Positions 1 through 10,175 of a DNA stretch of 64,000 bases are shown here, in pieces. The translations under genes were made by a program, and so were the position numbers. The stretch is from JBBDLF01 sp040879025. GTDB lineage: Bacteria; Pseudomonadota; Gammaproteobacteria; Pseudomonadales; Pseudohongiellaceae. The notes beneath the pieces were generated by a model, which saw only the letters and a list, made by a program, of their open reading frames with translations, did not search any database and had not been told where the DNA came from. The first letter of the stretch is position 1; every line of letters starts with the position of its first letter. The stretch is taken from the NCBI GenBank assembly GCA_040879025.1, contig JBBDLF010000038.1, forward strand, positions 62,001 to 126,000, written 5' to 3'.

Positions 1-299
1 TTGATCTGCTGCAGATAGCTTGCGGGAGAGCCGGTTACCGTGACTCGTAGCAGGTCTTCAGTGTCCAGGTTGTAGACGAAACTGGCCACTGTGCCGCTGA
101 GCTCAATAGTACCCTGTCTCACGTATACGTTGTCGGTAAGCGTAAGTATGCGTGTGTTTCCTTCCACACGAACGGTCTGCCGGTCCGAACTGTATTCGAC
201 GTCCTGGTCGCGATCAGATTCCAGCGCGCGTGTGGCAATGGGGAAAAAAGCAGACAGCAACAGTGCAGACAATATCGCTCTATTCGCTTGTTGTTGCAT
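1..299 (-). CDS. lptA: LptA, periplasmic LPS bridge protein (partial, runs off the left edge)
   Basis: LptA polymerises across the periplasm and carries lipopolysaccharide from LptC to LptD. Visible are 99 N-terminal codons: a signal peptide (about residues 1-25, probable cleavage after ATRA) and the start of the OstA beta-jellyroll (VEYSSDRQTVRVEGNTRI, then NVYVRQGTIELSG). I chose the ATG at 299 because AGGGGAAGG lies just upstream; an ATG at 317 is possible but lacks this site. The start overlaps the end of lptC by 20 bp, which suggests translational coupling. The C-terminus, and probably lptB, lie outside the window. Confidence 0.88.
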   Translation of the reverse strand, partial: MQQQANRAILSALLLSAFFPIATRALESDRDQDVEYSSDRQTVRVEGNTRILTLTDNVYVRQGTIELSGTVASFVYNLDTEDLLRVTVTGSPASYLQQI

Positions 300-873
300 A
301 CCTTCCCCTGACGTCATTTTGGAACGAGATCTCATTGTCCGCGAGGTTGGCGAACATGCCGGTTGCTGTCTGACTGAACGGTCCGGAAACCATGAAAACC
401 GGCAGGTCCGTCATGACGGTTTTGCGATCAGGATTCACGGCCAATTGCTCGGTCTCCAGAACGGTGCGGCGGCCGTGCTGATCGATTCCGTAGATCCTAA
501 CATTACCAATCAGATTTATTTCCTGATCGTTGGATGGCATGCCATTGGTCCGGGCTGCGGAGATTCTGCCCGAATTGGCGACGATATTCCAGCGTGAATC
601 CTGTTCCTGATAAAGCTGGACAAGAGGAGCGGTGAATTCAGTGATATCTGTAAGGTAATGTATTTGCCGGGTGGCGCTCAGAGTATATTCGATATCTCCC
701 TGTTCGTTATAGTGGACGGTATTGATCCCTTCTGAATAAATATCATAGGCAGGCTCCTGCCTGTCTGCGAACTCTTCCGGCTGGCGGGTGGCGGATTCGA
801 AGATCGTGATGCCTGTGAATACGAGCACGGCGATCAGGCCGGGGATAATGAGTAAGCGCAGGTTTTGCATCAT
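280..873 (-). CDS. lptC: LptC, inner-membrane LPS export protein
   Basis: LptC is the bitopic inner-membrane component of the Lpt machine; it receives LPS from LptBFG and passes it to LptA. The 197-residue product has one N-terminal membrane anchor (about residues 6-26) followed by a periplasmic OstA-like beta domain. Length is normal for the family. It sits between kdsC (2 bp away) and lptA (overlapping), the standard kdsD-kdsC-lptC-lptA order, so Kdo synthesis and LPS transport are co-expressed. Sequence conservation in LptC is low, so the call rests on topology, size and context together. Confidence 0.9.
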   Translation of the reverse strand: MMQNLRLLIIPGLIAVLVFTGITIFESATRQPEEFADRQEPAYDIYSEGINTVHYNEQGDIEYTLSATRQIHYLTDITEFTAPLVQLYQEQDSRWNIVANSGRISAARTNGMPSNDQEINLIGNVRIYGIDQHGRRTVLETEQLAVNPDRKTVMTDLPVFMVSGPFSQTATGMFANLADNEISFQNDVRGRYATTSE

Positions 874-875
874 GG

Positions 876-1388
876 TCAGGCCTGTCTGGTCTCAAGCAGG
901 AAATCACAAACTTCCCGCACAGCCCCCGAGCCACCTTCTGTGTCGGTTTCCAGATCGGCGGCTTCTCTCACCTGTTTGTGACCGTTGGGCACAGTGATTC
1001 CAATTCCCGCGGCCCGAAGAGCCGGCAGATCCAGCAGGTCGTCGCCAACGTAGGCAGTAGCGCTGGCATCGATTTGCAGTGATTGCAGTAACTCCTGAAG
1101 CGCCGCCAGTTTGTCCTCTCTACCCTGAAACACTAACTCGACCCCCATTTCAGCCGCCCGCCTGGCGACAGGCTCGGATTTGCGGCCGGTGATAATAGCT
1201 ACCCTTACACCCGCAGCTTGCAGCAGCTTGATGCCGTGACCGTCAAGAATGTGGAACGCCTTGATTTCCTCGCCTGTGCTGCCGTAATAGAGTTTGCCAT
1301 CTGTCAGCACCCCATCCACATCCAGTACCAGAAGCGAGAGGCCAGCCGCGAGCCGGGTAATTTCCTGTGTTGGACTATTGAATTTCAT
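876..1388 (-). CDS. kdsC: KdsC, 3-deoxy-D-manno-octulosonate 8-phosphate phosphatase
   Basis: KdsC removes phosphate from Kdo-8-phosphate to give Kdo, the inner-core LPS sugar. The 170-residue protein is a C0-type HAD phosphatase: motif I DVDGVLTDG (nucleophile Asp and acid/base Asp, about residues 23-31), motif II ITGR (about 66-69), and motif III with lysine followed by VGDDLLDLPAL (about 114-124). Absence of a large cap domain is normal for tetrameric KdsC. It lies downstream of kdsD and directly upstream of lptC in one transcription unit. Confidence 0.95.
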   Translation of the reverse strand: MKFNSPTQEITRLAAGLSLLVLDVDGVLTDGKLYYGSTGEEIKAFHILDGHGIKLLQAAGVRVAIITGRKSEPVARRAAEMGVELVFQGREDKLAALQELLQSLQIDASATAYVGDDLLDLPALRAAGIGITVPNGHKQVREAADLETDTEGGSGAVREVCDFLLETRQA

Positions 1389-1429
1389 GGTGACTTATCG
1401 CTGTCTTTCTCTGTGAGAGATCACCCGGG

Positions 1430-2467
1430 TCAGACGACTTTCGCCTGTAACAGGTCGTGCATCTTGATTATGCCACAGAGCTTGTTGTCGTGACCCCGGA
1501 CCAGCAATACGTAAACCAGGCTTTCCTGCATGACCCTGGCGGCTTCCACCGCCAATGCATTGTCGCTGACGTGTTTGAAATGAGTGGACATGACTTCCTC
1601 AATGCGTGTCTTCTGAATGTCCCTGCCCGCATCGAGTGTGCGCCTCAGATCCCCGTCAGTGAAAACACCACATACACTGCCGGTCTCGTCGATTACAGTG
1701 GTGAGTCCGAAGCCTTTGGTCGTCATTTCAAGCAGGGCGTCGCTGAGCGGCGTACCGAAATTCACCTTCGGAATACTGTCTCCGCTGTGCATGATGTCCC
1801 TGACTTTCAATAGCAATCTGCGGCCGAGGTTACCCCCCGGGTGAGAATAGGCGAAGTCCTCCGGCGTGAATCCGCGAGCCTCCAACAGCGCCATGGCCAG
1901 CGCGTCTCCGAGAACAAGCGCTACCGTGGTGCTGGTTGTCGGTGCCAGTCCAAGGGGGCAGGCCTCAACTTCAACACTGCCGTCAAGGTTGATATCCGCT
2001 TCGCTGGCTATGGGGGAATTTTTCTTCCCGGTGATACTGACCACCGGAACGCCGATGCGCTTCAGCGCTGGCAGCAGATTGATGATCTCGGTCGTGGTTC
2101 CAGAGTTGGTCAGTACCAGCACGACGTCTTTTTCGGTAATCATGCCCAGGTCACCGTGGCTGGCTTCCCCGGCATGTACATACATGGCGGGGGTTCCGGT
2201 GCTTGCCAAAGTGGCGGCGATTTTGCGGGCTATATGCCCGGATTTGCCTACACCAAGAACCACCACTCGTCCACGGCATTTCAGCATCAGGCGGCAGGCG
2301 GCACTGAACTGCGGCCCGATTGCCAGTGCGCTTTCCTGCTCTGGCTTCCCGCCTTGCGAGGGTGCGGTATCAGGCAGTCTCAGCCTGTTCAGCAACGCTG
2401 ATACAGCGCGCTGTTCGATATCGATAGTGCGTCTGGCGCTGTTGATAAAACGGGTCGCCTTATTCAT
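1430..2467 (-). CDS. kdsD: KdsD, arabinose-5-phosphate isomerase
   Basis: KdsD interconverts ribulose-5-phosphate and arabinose-5-phosphate, the first committed step to Kdo. The 345-residue product has an N-terminal SIS sugar-isomerase domain (about residues 50-190, with GVGKSGHIARK and SGTTTEI) and a C-terminal pair of CBS domains (about 220-340). Domain order and length match KdsD; GutQ-type paralogues look the same, but the kdsC neighbour favours KdsD. The 41 bp to kdsC fit one operon. Confidence 0.94.
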   Translation of the reverse strand: MNKATRFINSARRTIDIEQRAVSALLNRLRLPDTAPSQGGKPEQESALAIGPQFSAACRLMLKCRGRVVVLGVGKSGHIARKIAATLASTGTPAMYVHAGEASHGDLGMITEKDVVLVLTNSGTTTEIINLLPALKRIGVPVVSITGKKNSPIASEADINLDGSVEVEACPLGLAPTTSTTVALVLGDALAMALLEARGFTPEDFAYSHPGGNLGRRLLLKVRDIMHSGDSIPKVNFGTPLSDALLEMTTKGFGLTTVIDETGSVCGVFTDGDLRRTLDAGRDIQKTRIEEVMSTHFKHVSDNALAVEAARVMQESLVYVLLVRGHDNKLCGIIKMHDLLQAKVV

Positions 2468-2512
2468 GTTCTGTGGCCGGTCTCCTGAAACAATTCATGC
2501 CCTGAACGGCCC

Positions 2513-3466
2513 CTAAACCTGGTAGAGCATCACGGTAAACCAGCCGCAATAGATAAGCAACAGGGTAGACCCATATACCCTTCCAATAGCCGTTTCTGTC
2601 TTTATCGCCCGGTAGCAAAACAGAGCGAGGAGAAGGGTAAGTATCATGACGAAGCTGTAATCGCGGGTCAAAAGTTCAGGTTCCAGCGGCCCGGGACTGA
2701 ACAGTGCCGGAAAAGGGAGCACGGCCAGCAAATTTAGAATGTTCGATCCAACAATATTACCTATTGCCAGATCAAAATGACCTCTTAGCGCGCAGGTGAT
2801 TGAGGTGGCCAGTTCGGGCAGGCTGGTACCCAGAGCAACGACGGTCAGCCCAATGACGGCGGTTGAAACTCCAAGGCCCTCCGCGATAGATGAGGCGGCG
2901 GAGACGAGGGCTTCAGCGCTCAAAACCAGCAGGATCAGCCCGAGTAAGAGATAAATTCCAGCACGGAGCAACCCCACGTCCTTCAGTTCATCTTCATCAA
3001 TTTCAGGCAGTACCGCGGCACCTGTGCGCTTTTTGAACAATCGATATCCGAAATAAATGGTAACGGAAATGAGGATTAATGCGTCATATATACCGAGGTA
3101 AAAATTGGCGAACAGGACTCCTGTCAAGACAGTCACCAGAAGGAGTGCGGGAATTTCCTTTTTAAACAGAAATTTTGGCGGCGTCAGTGGTCTGATAATG
3201 GCAGCGATGCCCAGGGCGACACCTATGTTGAACAGGTTCGACCCGACAGCATTGCCTATTGCCAGTTCGGGCTTGTCTCGAAACGCGGCGGCGGCGGACG
3301 AGAATATCTCCGGCGCCGATGTGCCAAACGCGACGATTGTCAAACCGATGACAAGAGGGGAGACCCCAAGGTTGCGGGCAATTGCCGAGGCGCCGAAGAC
3401 AAACTTGTCGGCTCCCCAGGTGAGTCCCACGAAGCCGAGGACGGTTATGACCGCGTCTAACAGCAT
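2513..3466 (-). CDS. yrbG: YrbG-like calcium/sodium antiporter (CaCA family)
   Basis: Inner-membrane cation/Ca2+ exchanger. The 317-residue protein contains the two inverted alpha-repeats of the family: GTSAPE...GNAVGSN (about residues 48-81) and GTSLPE...GNIVGSN (about 213-246), with the conserved acidic residue in each GTS-x-PE motif, and roughly ten hydrophobic segments joined by a short charged loop (about 140-165). It stands just upstream of kdsD, the same place as E. coli yrbG, and diverges from mlaC. The transported ion in this organism is not visible from sequence. Confidence 0.9.
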   Translation of the reverse strand: MLLDAVITVLGFVGLTWGADKFVFGASAIARNLGVSPLVIGLTIVAFGTSAPEIFSSAAAAFRDKPELAIGNAVGSNLFNIGVALGIAAIIRPLTPPKFLFKKEIPALLLVTVLTGVLFANFYLGIYDALILISVTIYFGYRLFKKRTGAAVLPEIDEDELKDVGLLRAGIYLLLGLILLVLSAEALVSAASSIAEGLGVSTAVIGLTVVALGTSLPELATSITCALRGHFDLAIGNIVGSNILNLLAVLPFPALFSPGPLEPELLTRDYSFVMILTLLLALFCYRAIKTETAIGRVYGSTLLLIYCGWFTVMLYQV

Positions 3467-3663
3467 AGAAACAGGATGGTACCAGACTTGATAAAGCGAT
3501 CAATTAGAATGGGGATTGCCTTGGTTTGCAAGTAATAATTTATTGAAACCCGCATTTGATGTAAACTTGGCGGTCAGTCAAACGGCAAGCGCTCAGACAG
3601 ATTGCCGCTCCCTCATTTGCGAGATTCGGAATTCGGCTACAGGACTCAAAACACGGAGGTAAC

Positions 3664-4272
3664 ATGATGAATATGCTACAGAAAGTTCTGACAGTTTGCT
3701 GTTTGCTGGTAACCTTGCCGGTCCTGGCCCAGCAGCCGCAGCGCAGTGCTGTGGAAGCAGCGGAGGCAGGCGTACGGGAGTTGCTGCAGACGGTGTCTGA
3801 ATCTCAATCGCTTTTCAGCAACAATCGCGAAGAGTATTTCGAACGCATTGAACAGGTACTGGATCGCTTTGTCGATTTCAATGCGGTGGCCGAAGTGGTC
3901 ATGTCGCGTTATGCCAGCCAGGCTACCGGGGAGCAAACACAGCGATTCGCCGACATACTGAAAAACACGCTCACCCGCTTCTACGGAGCGGCTCTGGTCT
4001 CCTATGACGACCAGGAACTGGTGTTTCTGCCACCGCGAAACGAGTCCTCTGATCCGCGCGCTGATACGGTTGTCGGCATGGAACTGCGCGGAGGCGACAA
4101 TGGCGTTATTCGTTTCCAGTACCAGATGTTTCTTAACGAAGACAACGAATGGAAGTTGAAAAACCTGAGTCTTGGGGGCATCAATCTCGGTCGCCAGTAC
4201 TTCACCCAGTTCGCGGCCGCCATGTCGAGCCATAATAACGACATCGATCAGGTTCTGGATAACTGGCAGTGA
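3664..4272 (+). CDS. mlaC: MlaC, periplasmic phospholipid shuttle, without mlaFED/mlaB neighbours
   Basis: MlaC carries phospholipids between the outer-membrane MlaA complex and the inner-membrane MlaFEDB transporter. The 202-residue protein has a signal peptide (about residues 1-22, cleavage near LAQ) and the MlaC/Ttg2D fold (from VRELLQTV to QYFTQFAA). Start ATG 3664 is preceded by GGAG. In relatives mlaF, mlaE and mlaD precede mlaC and mlaB follows it; here yrbG diverges 197 bp upstream and ibaG follows, so all four partners are missing from the locus. A functional pathway would need them elsewhere in the genome. Confidence 0.92.
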   Translation: MMNMLQKVLTVCCLLVTLPVLAQQPQRSAVEAAEAGVRELLQTVSESQSLFSNNREEYFERIEQVLDRFVDFNAVAEVVMSRYASQATGEQTQRFADILKNTLTRFYGAALVSYDDQELVFLPPRNESSDPRADTVVGMELRGGDNGVIRFQYQMFLNEDNEWKLKNLSLGGINLGRQYFTQFAAAMSSHNNDIDQVLDNWQ

Positions 4273-4319
4273 CAGCGCCTGCAGCATGAACGGGAAACGA
4301 GTGAAAATATGGATAAGCA

Positions 4320-4559
4320 ATGAATGCCGAAGAGATTGACGAACTACTGAGTTCCCGACTACCGGGCTGCGATGTGAAAGTGGAAGGTGGTGACGGGAAA
4401 TATCTGGTCACTGCGGTCGGCGATGTTTTTGCCGGACTCAATTCCGTCAAGCGGCAACAGAAAATTTACCAGATACTGAACCAGCACATTGCCAGCGGAG
4501 ACATTCATGCAGTGTCCATGCGCTTGTTGACAACAGAAGAATTCCAGGCAGTTAACTGA
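4320..4559 (+). CDS. ibaG: BolA-family protein IbaG
   Basis: A small BolA-like protein of 79 residues with the class fold: a conserved helix-turn region ending in VGDVFAGLNSVKRQQ and a C-terminal IHAVSMRLLTTEE strand. BolA proteins work with monothiol glutaredoxins in iron-sulfur cluster trafficking; IbaG is the acid-responsive paralogue encoded beside murA. Position between mlaC and murA is the conserved one. The usual cluster-ligand histidine region corresponds to residues around His66. It is probably co-transcribed with murA, 23 bp downstream. Confidence 0.9.
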   Translation: MNAEEIDELLSSRLPGCDVKVEGGDGKYLVTAVGDVFAGLNSVKRQQKIYQILNQHIASGDIHAVSMRLLTTEEFQAVN

Positions 4560-4573
4560 CAGCCTGATTTTGA

Positions 4574-5845
<1,272 letters not shown>

Positions 5846-5888
5846 CCAGGGAACCCAATCAGATTAAACGAGTAAACTTCCTGAACTG

Positions 5889-6536
5889 ATGAGCGCTTCC
5901 AAATTAGTCATCGCCTTGACCAAGGGCCGCATCCTGGATGAAGTACTACCGCTGTTCGAACGTGCGGGGATAAGACCTGCCGAAGATATCCACCACAGCC
6001 GCAAGTTGATCTTTGACACAAATATGAAAGATCTTCAATTGATGGTGATTCGGGGTTCGGATGTGCCAACTTATGTGGAGTTCGGAAGCGCTGATATGGG
6101 CGTGGTTGGCCGCGACCTGTTAATGGAATACGGACGGGAAGGTTTTTACGAGCCACTCGATTTGAAAATAGCGCGTTGCCGACTGATGACGGCGGCACCG
6201 GTTGGCCTGGGCGATGTCAAGGGTCGCCTCAGGGTGGCGACCAAATTTGTGAACATCAGCAAACGCTATTTTGCGGAACAGGGCAGGCAGGTGGAATTAA
6301 TCAAGCTCAACGGGGCGCTGGAACTCGCACCGTCTCTGGGGCTCGCGGACTGGATCGTGGATATCGTTGACAGCGGCAATACGCTCACCGCTAACGGACT
6401 GGAGCCGCTGAGTCTGATCAGTGAAATCAGTTCCCGGGTAATCGTCAACAAGGCTTCCATGAAGATCAAAAACAATCGAATACGGCTGGTTTTGGGCAAA
6501 CTGCGTGACGCCGTCGCCGCGAGTCAGGCTTCGTAG
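5889..6536 (+). CDS. hisG: HisG, ATP phosphoribosyltransferase, short form
   Basis: HisG condenses ATP with PRPP in the first step of histidine synthesis. At 215 residues this is the short form, which lacks the C-terminal histidine-binding domain and needs the regulatory subunit HisZ; no hisZ is in this window. Visible are the two-lobed periplasmic-binding-like core with LTKGRI near the N-terminus and the PRPP site segment [14 protein letters not shown] (about residues 159-172). It is followed 21 bp later by hisD. Confidence 0.95.
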   Translation: MSASKLVIALTKGRILDEVLPLFERAGIRPAEDIHHSRKLIFDTNMKDLQLMVIRGSDVPTYVEFGSADMGVVGRDLLMEYGREGFYEPLDLKIARCRLMTAAPVGLGDVKGRLRVATKFVNISKRYFAEQGRQVELIKLNGALELAPSLGLADWIVDIVDSGNTLTANGLEPLSLISEISSRVIVNKASMKIKNNRIRLVLGKLRDAVAASQAS

Positions 6537-6557
6537 CCATACTATGGCAGTACACTA

Positions 6558-7874
6558 ATGACCAAATCTGATTTGACAATCAATCGACTGGCATCAACCG
6601 ACGCCGACTTTCGTTCGCGGCTCGATAGCCTGTTGCAAAGAGACATGCTTATCGGCGCAGACGTGGTGACGGCCGTTAAGGATATACTGCAACAGGTACG
6701 CGATCGCGGTGATGCCGCGGTTCTGGATTACAGCAAACGTTTCGATGGTTTCGATGTGGCGAATCTGGCCGATTTGACCGTGGGTAAGGAGCAGATGCAG
6801 GAGTCTTTGGACCAACTTCCGGCTTCCCACCTGGAAGCGCTGCAATTTTCAGCCGACCGTGTCCGTTACTTCCACGAAAAGCAGCAACAGGCTTCCTGGC
6901 AATACCAGGAAGCGGATGGCTCGGTTTATGGACAGAAAATTACGCCTTTGGATCGAGTCGGTGTTTACGTACCCGGTGGCAAGGCGAGCTATCCATCATC
7001 AATGTTGATGCTGGCCGTACCGGCGCAGGTTGCCGGAGTGAAAGAAATCATCGCCGTGGTACCCACGGTCTATTCAACGCAGAACAGTCTGATTTTTGCC
7101 GCCGCGGCACTGGCGGGAGTCACCCGAGTGTATACCATCGGCGGAGCCCAGGCGATCGCCGCACTGGCTTTTGGCACAGAGTCTGTACCAAAGGTGGACA
7201 AGATCGCCGGCCCCGGTAACATCTATGTCACCGTTGCCAAAAAGCTGGTGTTTGGCGAAGTGGGCATCGACATGATTGCCGGCCCTTCGGAACTGACCGT
7301 GATCTGTGACGGCAAAACGGACCCGGAATGGGTCGCGATGGACCTGTTCTCGCAGGCGGAACACGACGAACTGGCCCAGTCGATTCTGATTTCACCCGAT
7401 GCCGGATATATTGAAACGGTGATAGAAAGTGTTCGGCGCCTGTTGCCTGGAATGGAGCGCCAAAAGGTCATTGCCGAGTCGTTGACCAATCGGGGGATTT
7501 TTATACAGTCTGAAAGCCTGGAACAGGCGGTTGAGATCAGTAATATAATTGCCCCGGAGCACCTGGAATTGTCGGTGGAAAATCCCGAAGAGCTTTTGGC
7601 GGCTGTCGACCATGCCGGTGCGATATTTCTCGGCCGGTATACATCGGAAGCTCTGGGTGATTATTGCGCCGGGCCGAGCCACGTACTTCCCACCTCCGGT
7701 ACAGCACGTTTCTTTTCAGGTGTCAGTGTGCATGATTTTCAGAAGCGCAGTTCAATAATACGCTGCTCTGCCGAGGCTGCCGACAGACTTGGCCGTACGA
7801 CATCGACAATGGCGCGCAACGAATCGCTGGAAGCTCACGCCCGCTCGGCGGAGTTGCGTTTCAAACAGAAGTAA
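6558..7874 (+). CDS. hisD: HisD, histidinol dehydrogenase
   Basis: HisD is a zinc enzyme that oxidises L-histidinol to L-histidine in two NAD-dependent steps. The 438-residue product carries family signatures: YVPGGKASYPSS (about residues 138-149), AGPGNIYV, IAGPSE, SQAEHDE and the late segment GPSHVLPTSGTARF. It ends one base before the stop of the convergent protease gene, with no room for a separate terminator. In Pseudomonas hisC follows hisD; no hisC is present here. Confidence 0.97.
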   Translation: MTKSDLTINRLASTDADFRSRLDSLLQRDMLIGADVVTAVKDILQQVRDRGDAAVLDYSKRFDGFDVANLADLTVGKEQMQESLDQLPASHLEALQFSADRVRYFHEKQQQASWQYQEADGSVYGQKITPLDRVGVYVPGGKASYPSSMLMLAVPAQVAGVKEIIAVVPTVYSTQNSLIFAAAALAGVTRVYTIGGAQAIAALAFGTESVPKVDKIAGPGNIYVTVAKKLVFGEVGIDMIAGPSELTVICDGKTDPEWVAMDLFSQAEHDELAQSILISPDAGYIETVIESVRRLLPGMERQKVIAESLTNRGIFIQSESLEQAVEISNIIAPEHLELSVENPEELLAAVDHAGAIFLGRYTSEALGDYCAGPSHVLPTSGTARFFSGVSVHDFQKRSSIIRCSAEAADRLGRTTSTMARNESLEAHARSAELRFKQK

Positions 7875-7875
7875 T

Positions 7876-9006
7876 TCAGGGCTCGAAAACAATGGCCTGG
7901 CCAAAGCCAAGGATTGTGGGCAGGGTAATGGTACGTCCATTGCGATAAACCTGGATCAGTATTTGGTCTCCAGGGCGATTGTTCTGAATTTCCAGGATAA
8001 TGTTCTCTTCATTCACCACCGGTGTATCCTCCACCCGGGTAATGACATCTCCAGGCTTGACGCCAGCTCGTTCCGCCGGTCCACCGTGGATCACGTTTTC
8101 CACCAGCATGCCCTTGATATCCGGAACCCCGAAGAACAGCATACTGGTTTCCTCATTGAGCACTTCTCCGGTAATAACGCCCAGATATCCGGGTTTGCTT
8201 TCAATCGCCTCGGCGATAAGTTGTTCTATTACCCTTGTGGCGGTGCTTACAGGGGTGGCAAAACCGATCCCTTCAAAATTGCCTGATTCGGAGAAAATGG
8301 AGGAGTTGATACCGACCAGGTTGCCGTTCCTGTCAATCAATGCCCCACCGGAATTGCCGGGATTGATTGCCGCGTCCGTTTGAAGTACAGGACTGTTCGC
8401 TCCGGGATTGTGAATGCGACTGAGAGAGCTGATAATTCCCTGAGAAACGGATTGTCCGATGTTGCGTGGATAGCCGATTGCGAACACAACATCGCCCACC
8501 TGCATGTTCCGCTCATTACCAAAGTCAATAGGGGTCAGGTCATCCATATTAACATGAAGTATCGCCAGATCGGTCTCTTCATCCCAGCCGACAACCGTTC
8601 CGGGAATGCTGCGTCCGTCGTTAAGAGTGACGATGGTGTCGAAGGCGTCGAAGAGTGAATCCACTACATGCAGATTGGTGAGTATAAATCCATGCTCACT
8701 GACTATTACACCCGACCCCAGACTGGCACGTTCACCCAGCCTCAGAATAGCGCTGTCATCCGTCGCCTGCTCGATACTCTCCACATTCAGGGTGCTGGCA
8801 ACAATACTGACCACTGACGGAGCTGCCTTGCGAATGGCCTCGGAGAAAGGAAGGTTCTGAGTTGTTGCCGGAGTCGCCGGTATTTGTGGGAGTGGGTCGT
8901 CACTGAGGCGCTCCAGTTGCTGATATTGCAACAGAACGACAGCAATCAATATTCCGGTGATTACAGGCCACCCTGCAAACTGTAGCAATCTGTTAAAATG
9001 ATTCAT
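7876..9006 (-). CDS. algW: DegS/AlgW-type membrane-anchored serine protease
   Basis: Periplasmic regulated-proteolysis protease expected to start degradation of an anti-sigma factor (RseA/MucA type) when its PDZ domain senses misfolded outer-membrane proteins. The 376-residue protein has one N-terminal membrane anchor (about residues 12-28), a trypsin-like domain with the triad His113 (TNLHVV), Asp146 (TDLAIL) and Ser219 (GNSGGAL), and a single PDZ domain (about 270-365). One PDZ domain and a membrane anchor separate it from DegP/MucD. Position beside hisD matches Pseudomonas algW. Confidence 0.92.
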   Translation of the reverse strand: MNHFNRLLQFAGWPVITGILIAVVLLQYQQLERLSDDPLPQIPATPATTQNLPFSEAIRKAAPSVVSIVASTLNVESIEQATDDSAILRLGERASLGSGVIVSEHGFILTNLHVVDSLFDAFDTIVTLNDGRSIPGTVVGWDEETDLAILHVNMDDLTPIDFGNERNMQVGDVVFAIGYPRNIGQSVSQGIISSLSRIHNPGANSPVLQTDAAINPGNSGGALIDRNGNLVGINSSIFSESGNFEGIGFATPVSTATRVIEQLIAEAIESKPGYLGVITGEVLNEETSMLFFGVPDIKGMLVENVIHGGPAERAGVKPGDVITRVEDTPVVNEENIILEIQNNRPGDQILIQVYRNGRTITLPTILGFGQAIVFEP

Positions 9007-9040
9007 GGCTCTGAATGCCTAACCGTCGGGGAAAGTTTGT

Positions 9041-9308
9041 TAGGGAACCTCTGATTAATTCTGTGCCGCCTCTGCGGAGCCTGTCGCCTGCCGCCGCAAG
9101 GCGTTGTGCGCAGGCAATGGCCGTCGCCCTTGGCAAGCACGACAACGCGGCGGCGGCGCGCGACAGGCCCGCCCTTCGGGGCTTCCAGCCGAACCCGGTC
9201 TCGGCGTTGCCGTTTTTCGACAGGCCGACGCATGCCTTCAAAACGGCGCCTTGATACCGGATTCGGCTGAAAGCCAGAGGCGGTACAGAATTGATCAGAG
9301 GTTCCCTA
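9041..9308. mobile_element. MITE-like inverted-repeat element, 268 bp
   Basis: The ends are 34 bp inverted repeats, 9041-9074 and 9275-9308, differing at only two positions; both start TAGGGAACCTCTGAT when read inward. The interior is GC-rich, carries no transposase, and has only short overlapping open frames with no recognisable domain. It lies in the 402 bp between the DegS/AlgW-type gene and the Nif3-family gene. Outer flanks read TTAG on the left and CTAG on the right, so a short target duplication is possible but not proven. Whether it is mobilised by an IS elsewhere cannot be told from this window. Confidence 0.65.
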
Positions 9309-9408
9309 GGTTCCTTACCCCCTCGAGCAAAGGTTGTCTTGACGGAACCGACTCGCACACGACGGTAACGAGACACATTCATAATACAGCGTACCCAGGG
9401 GGGATTCC

Positions 9409-10170
9409 ATGACAGTCGCACTAAATGACCTCGATTTGGCCTTGAGGCAGTTATTGAGACCCGAGCAATTCAATGACTATTGCCCGAACGGCCTGCAGGT
9501 GGAAGGAAACCCGCGGGTGACACGGGTCGTCACGGGTGTGACAGCCTGCCAGGCCTTGATTGAGAAAACCGCAGAAGCCGGGGCCGAGCTGATCCTGGTT
9601 CACCATGGTTACTTCTGGCGTGGTGAGGACCCTGCTGTCAGGGGGATGAAGCGGGCGCGCCTCAAGGCATTGCTGGACAACGATATCAGTCTGATTGCCT
9701 ATCATCTGCCCCTGGATGCTCACCCTGAATTCGGTAATAACGCTCAGTTGGGAAAACTGCTGGAAATAGAGCCTACGGGTGATTTGGGAAAAATCAATAA
9801 AAACAGTATTGGCCTGGTTGGCAAGCTGGCCGAACCCGTCGAGTGTTCAGAATTTGCGCGGACATTGCGGGAGAAGCTGGGCCGTGAGCCGCTGGTGATA
9901 GCGGGAAACGAAAGACCTGTTCATACTATAGCCTGGTGTACAGGAGCGGCGCAGGGATTTATCGAGCAGGCTATCGACGCCGGAGTGGATGCCTATCTTA
10001 CGGGTGAAGTGTCCGAACAGACTGTGCACAGTGCACGAGAGGCCGGGATTCATTTTTTCTCGGCGGGCCATCATGCAACCGAACGCTATGGCGTTCAGGC
10101 GCTTGGAGCCTTTCTCAAGCGAGAGTTTTCGATAGAGCACCAGTTTATCGACGTGGATAATCCGGTCTAG
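9409..10170 (+). CDS. Nif3-like dinuclear metal-centre protein (YbgI family)
   Basis: Member of the Nif3/YbgI/DUF34 family, widely annotated as GTP cyclohydrolase 1 type 2 homologues; the cellular role is uncertain. The 253-residue protein shows metal-ligand motifs: LVHHGYFW (about residues 63-70), AYHLPLDAH (about 99-107) and, near the C-terminus, SAGHHATERYG (about 222-232). Length is typical of the short form. ATG 9409 is preceded by GGGGG. It converges on cysNC with a 5 bp gap, and the 12-mer CTAGGTTCCTTA occurs on both sides of the gene. Confidence 0.88.
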   Translation: MTVALNDLDLALRQLLRPEQFNDYCPNGLQVEGNPRVTRVVTGVTACQALIEKTAEAGAELILVHHGYFWRGEDPAVRGMKRARLKALLDNDISLIAYHLPLDAHPEFGNNAQLGKLLEIEPTGDLGKINKNSIGLVGKLAEPVECSEFARTLREKLGREPLVIAGNERPVHTIAWCTGAAQGFIEQAIDAGVDAYLTGEVSEQTVHSAREAGIHFFSAGHHATERYGVQALGAFLKREFSIEHQFIDVDNPV

Positions 10171-10175
10171 GTTCC

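Noticed and set aside
8993..9421. 142-codon minus-strand frame through the inverted-repeat element
   Set aside because: Reads across both inverted ends; no domain, and several equal frames exist on both strands because of GC richness.
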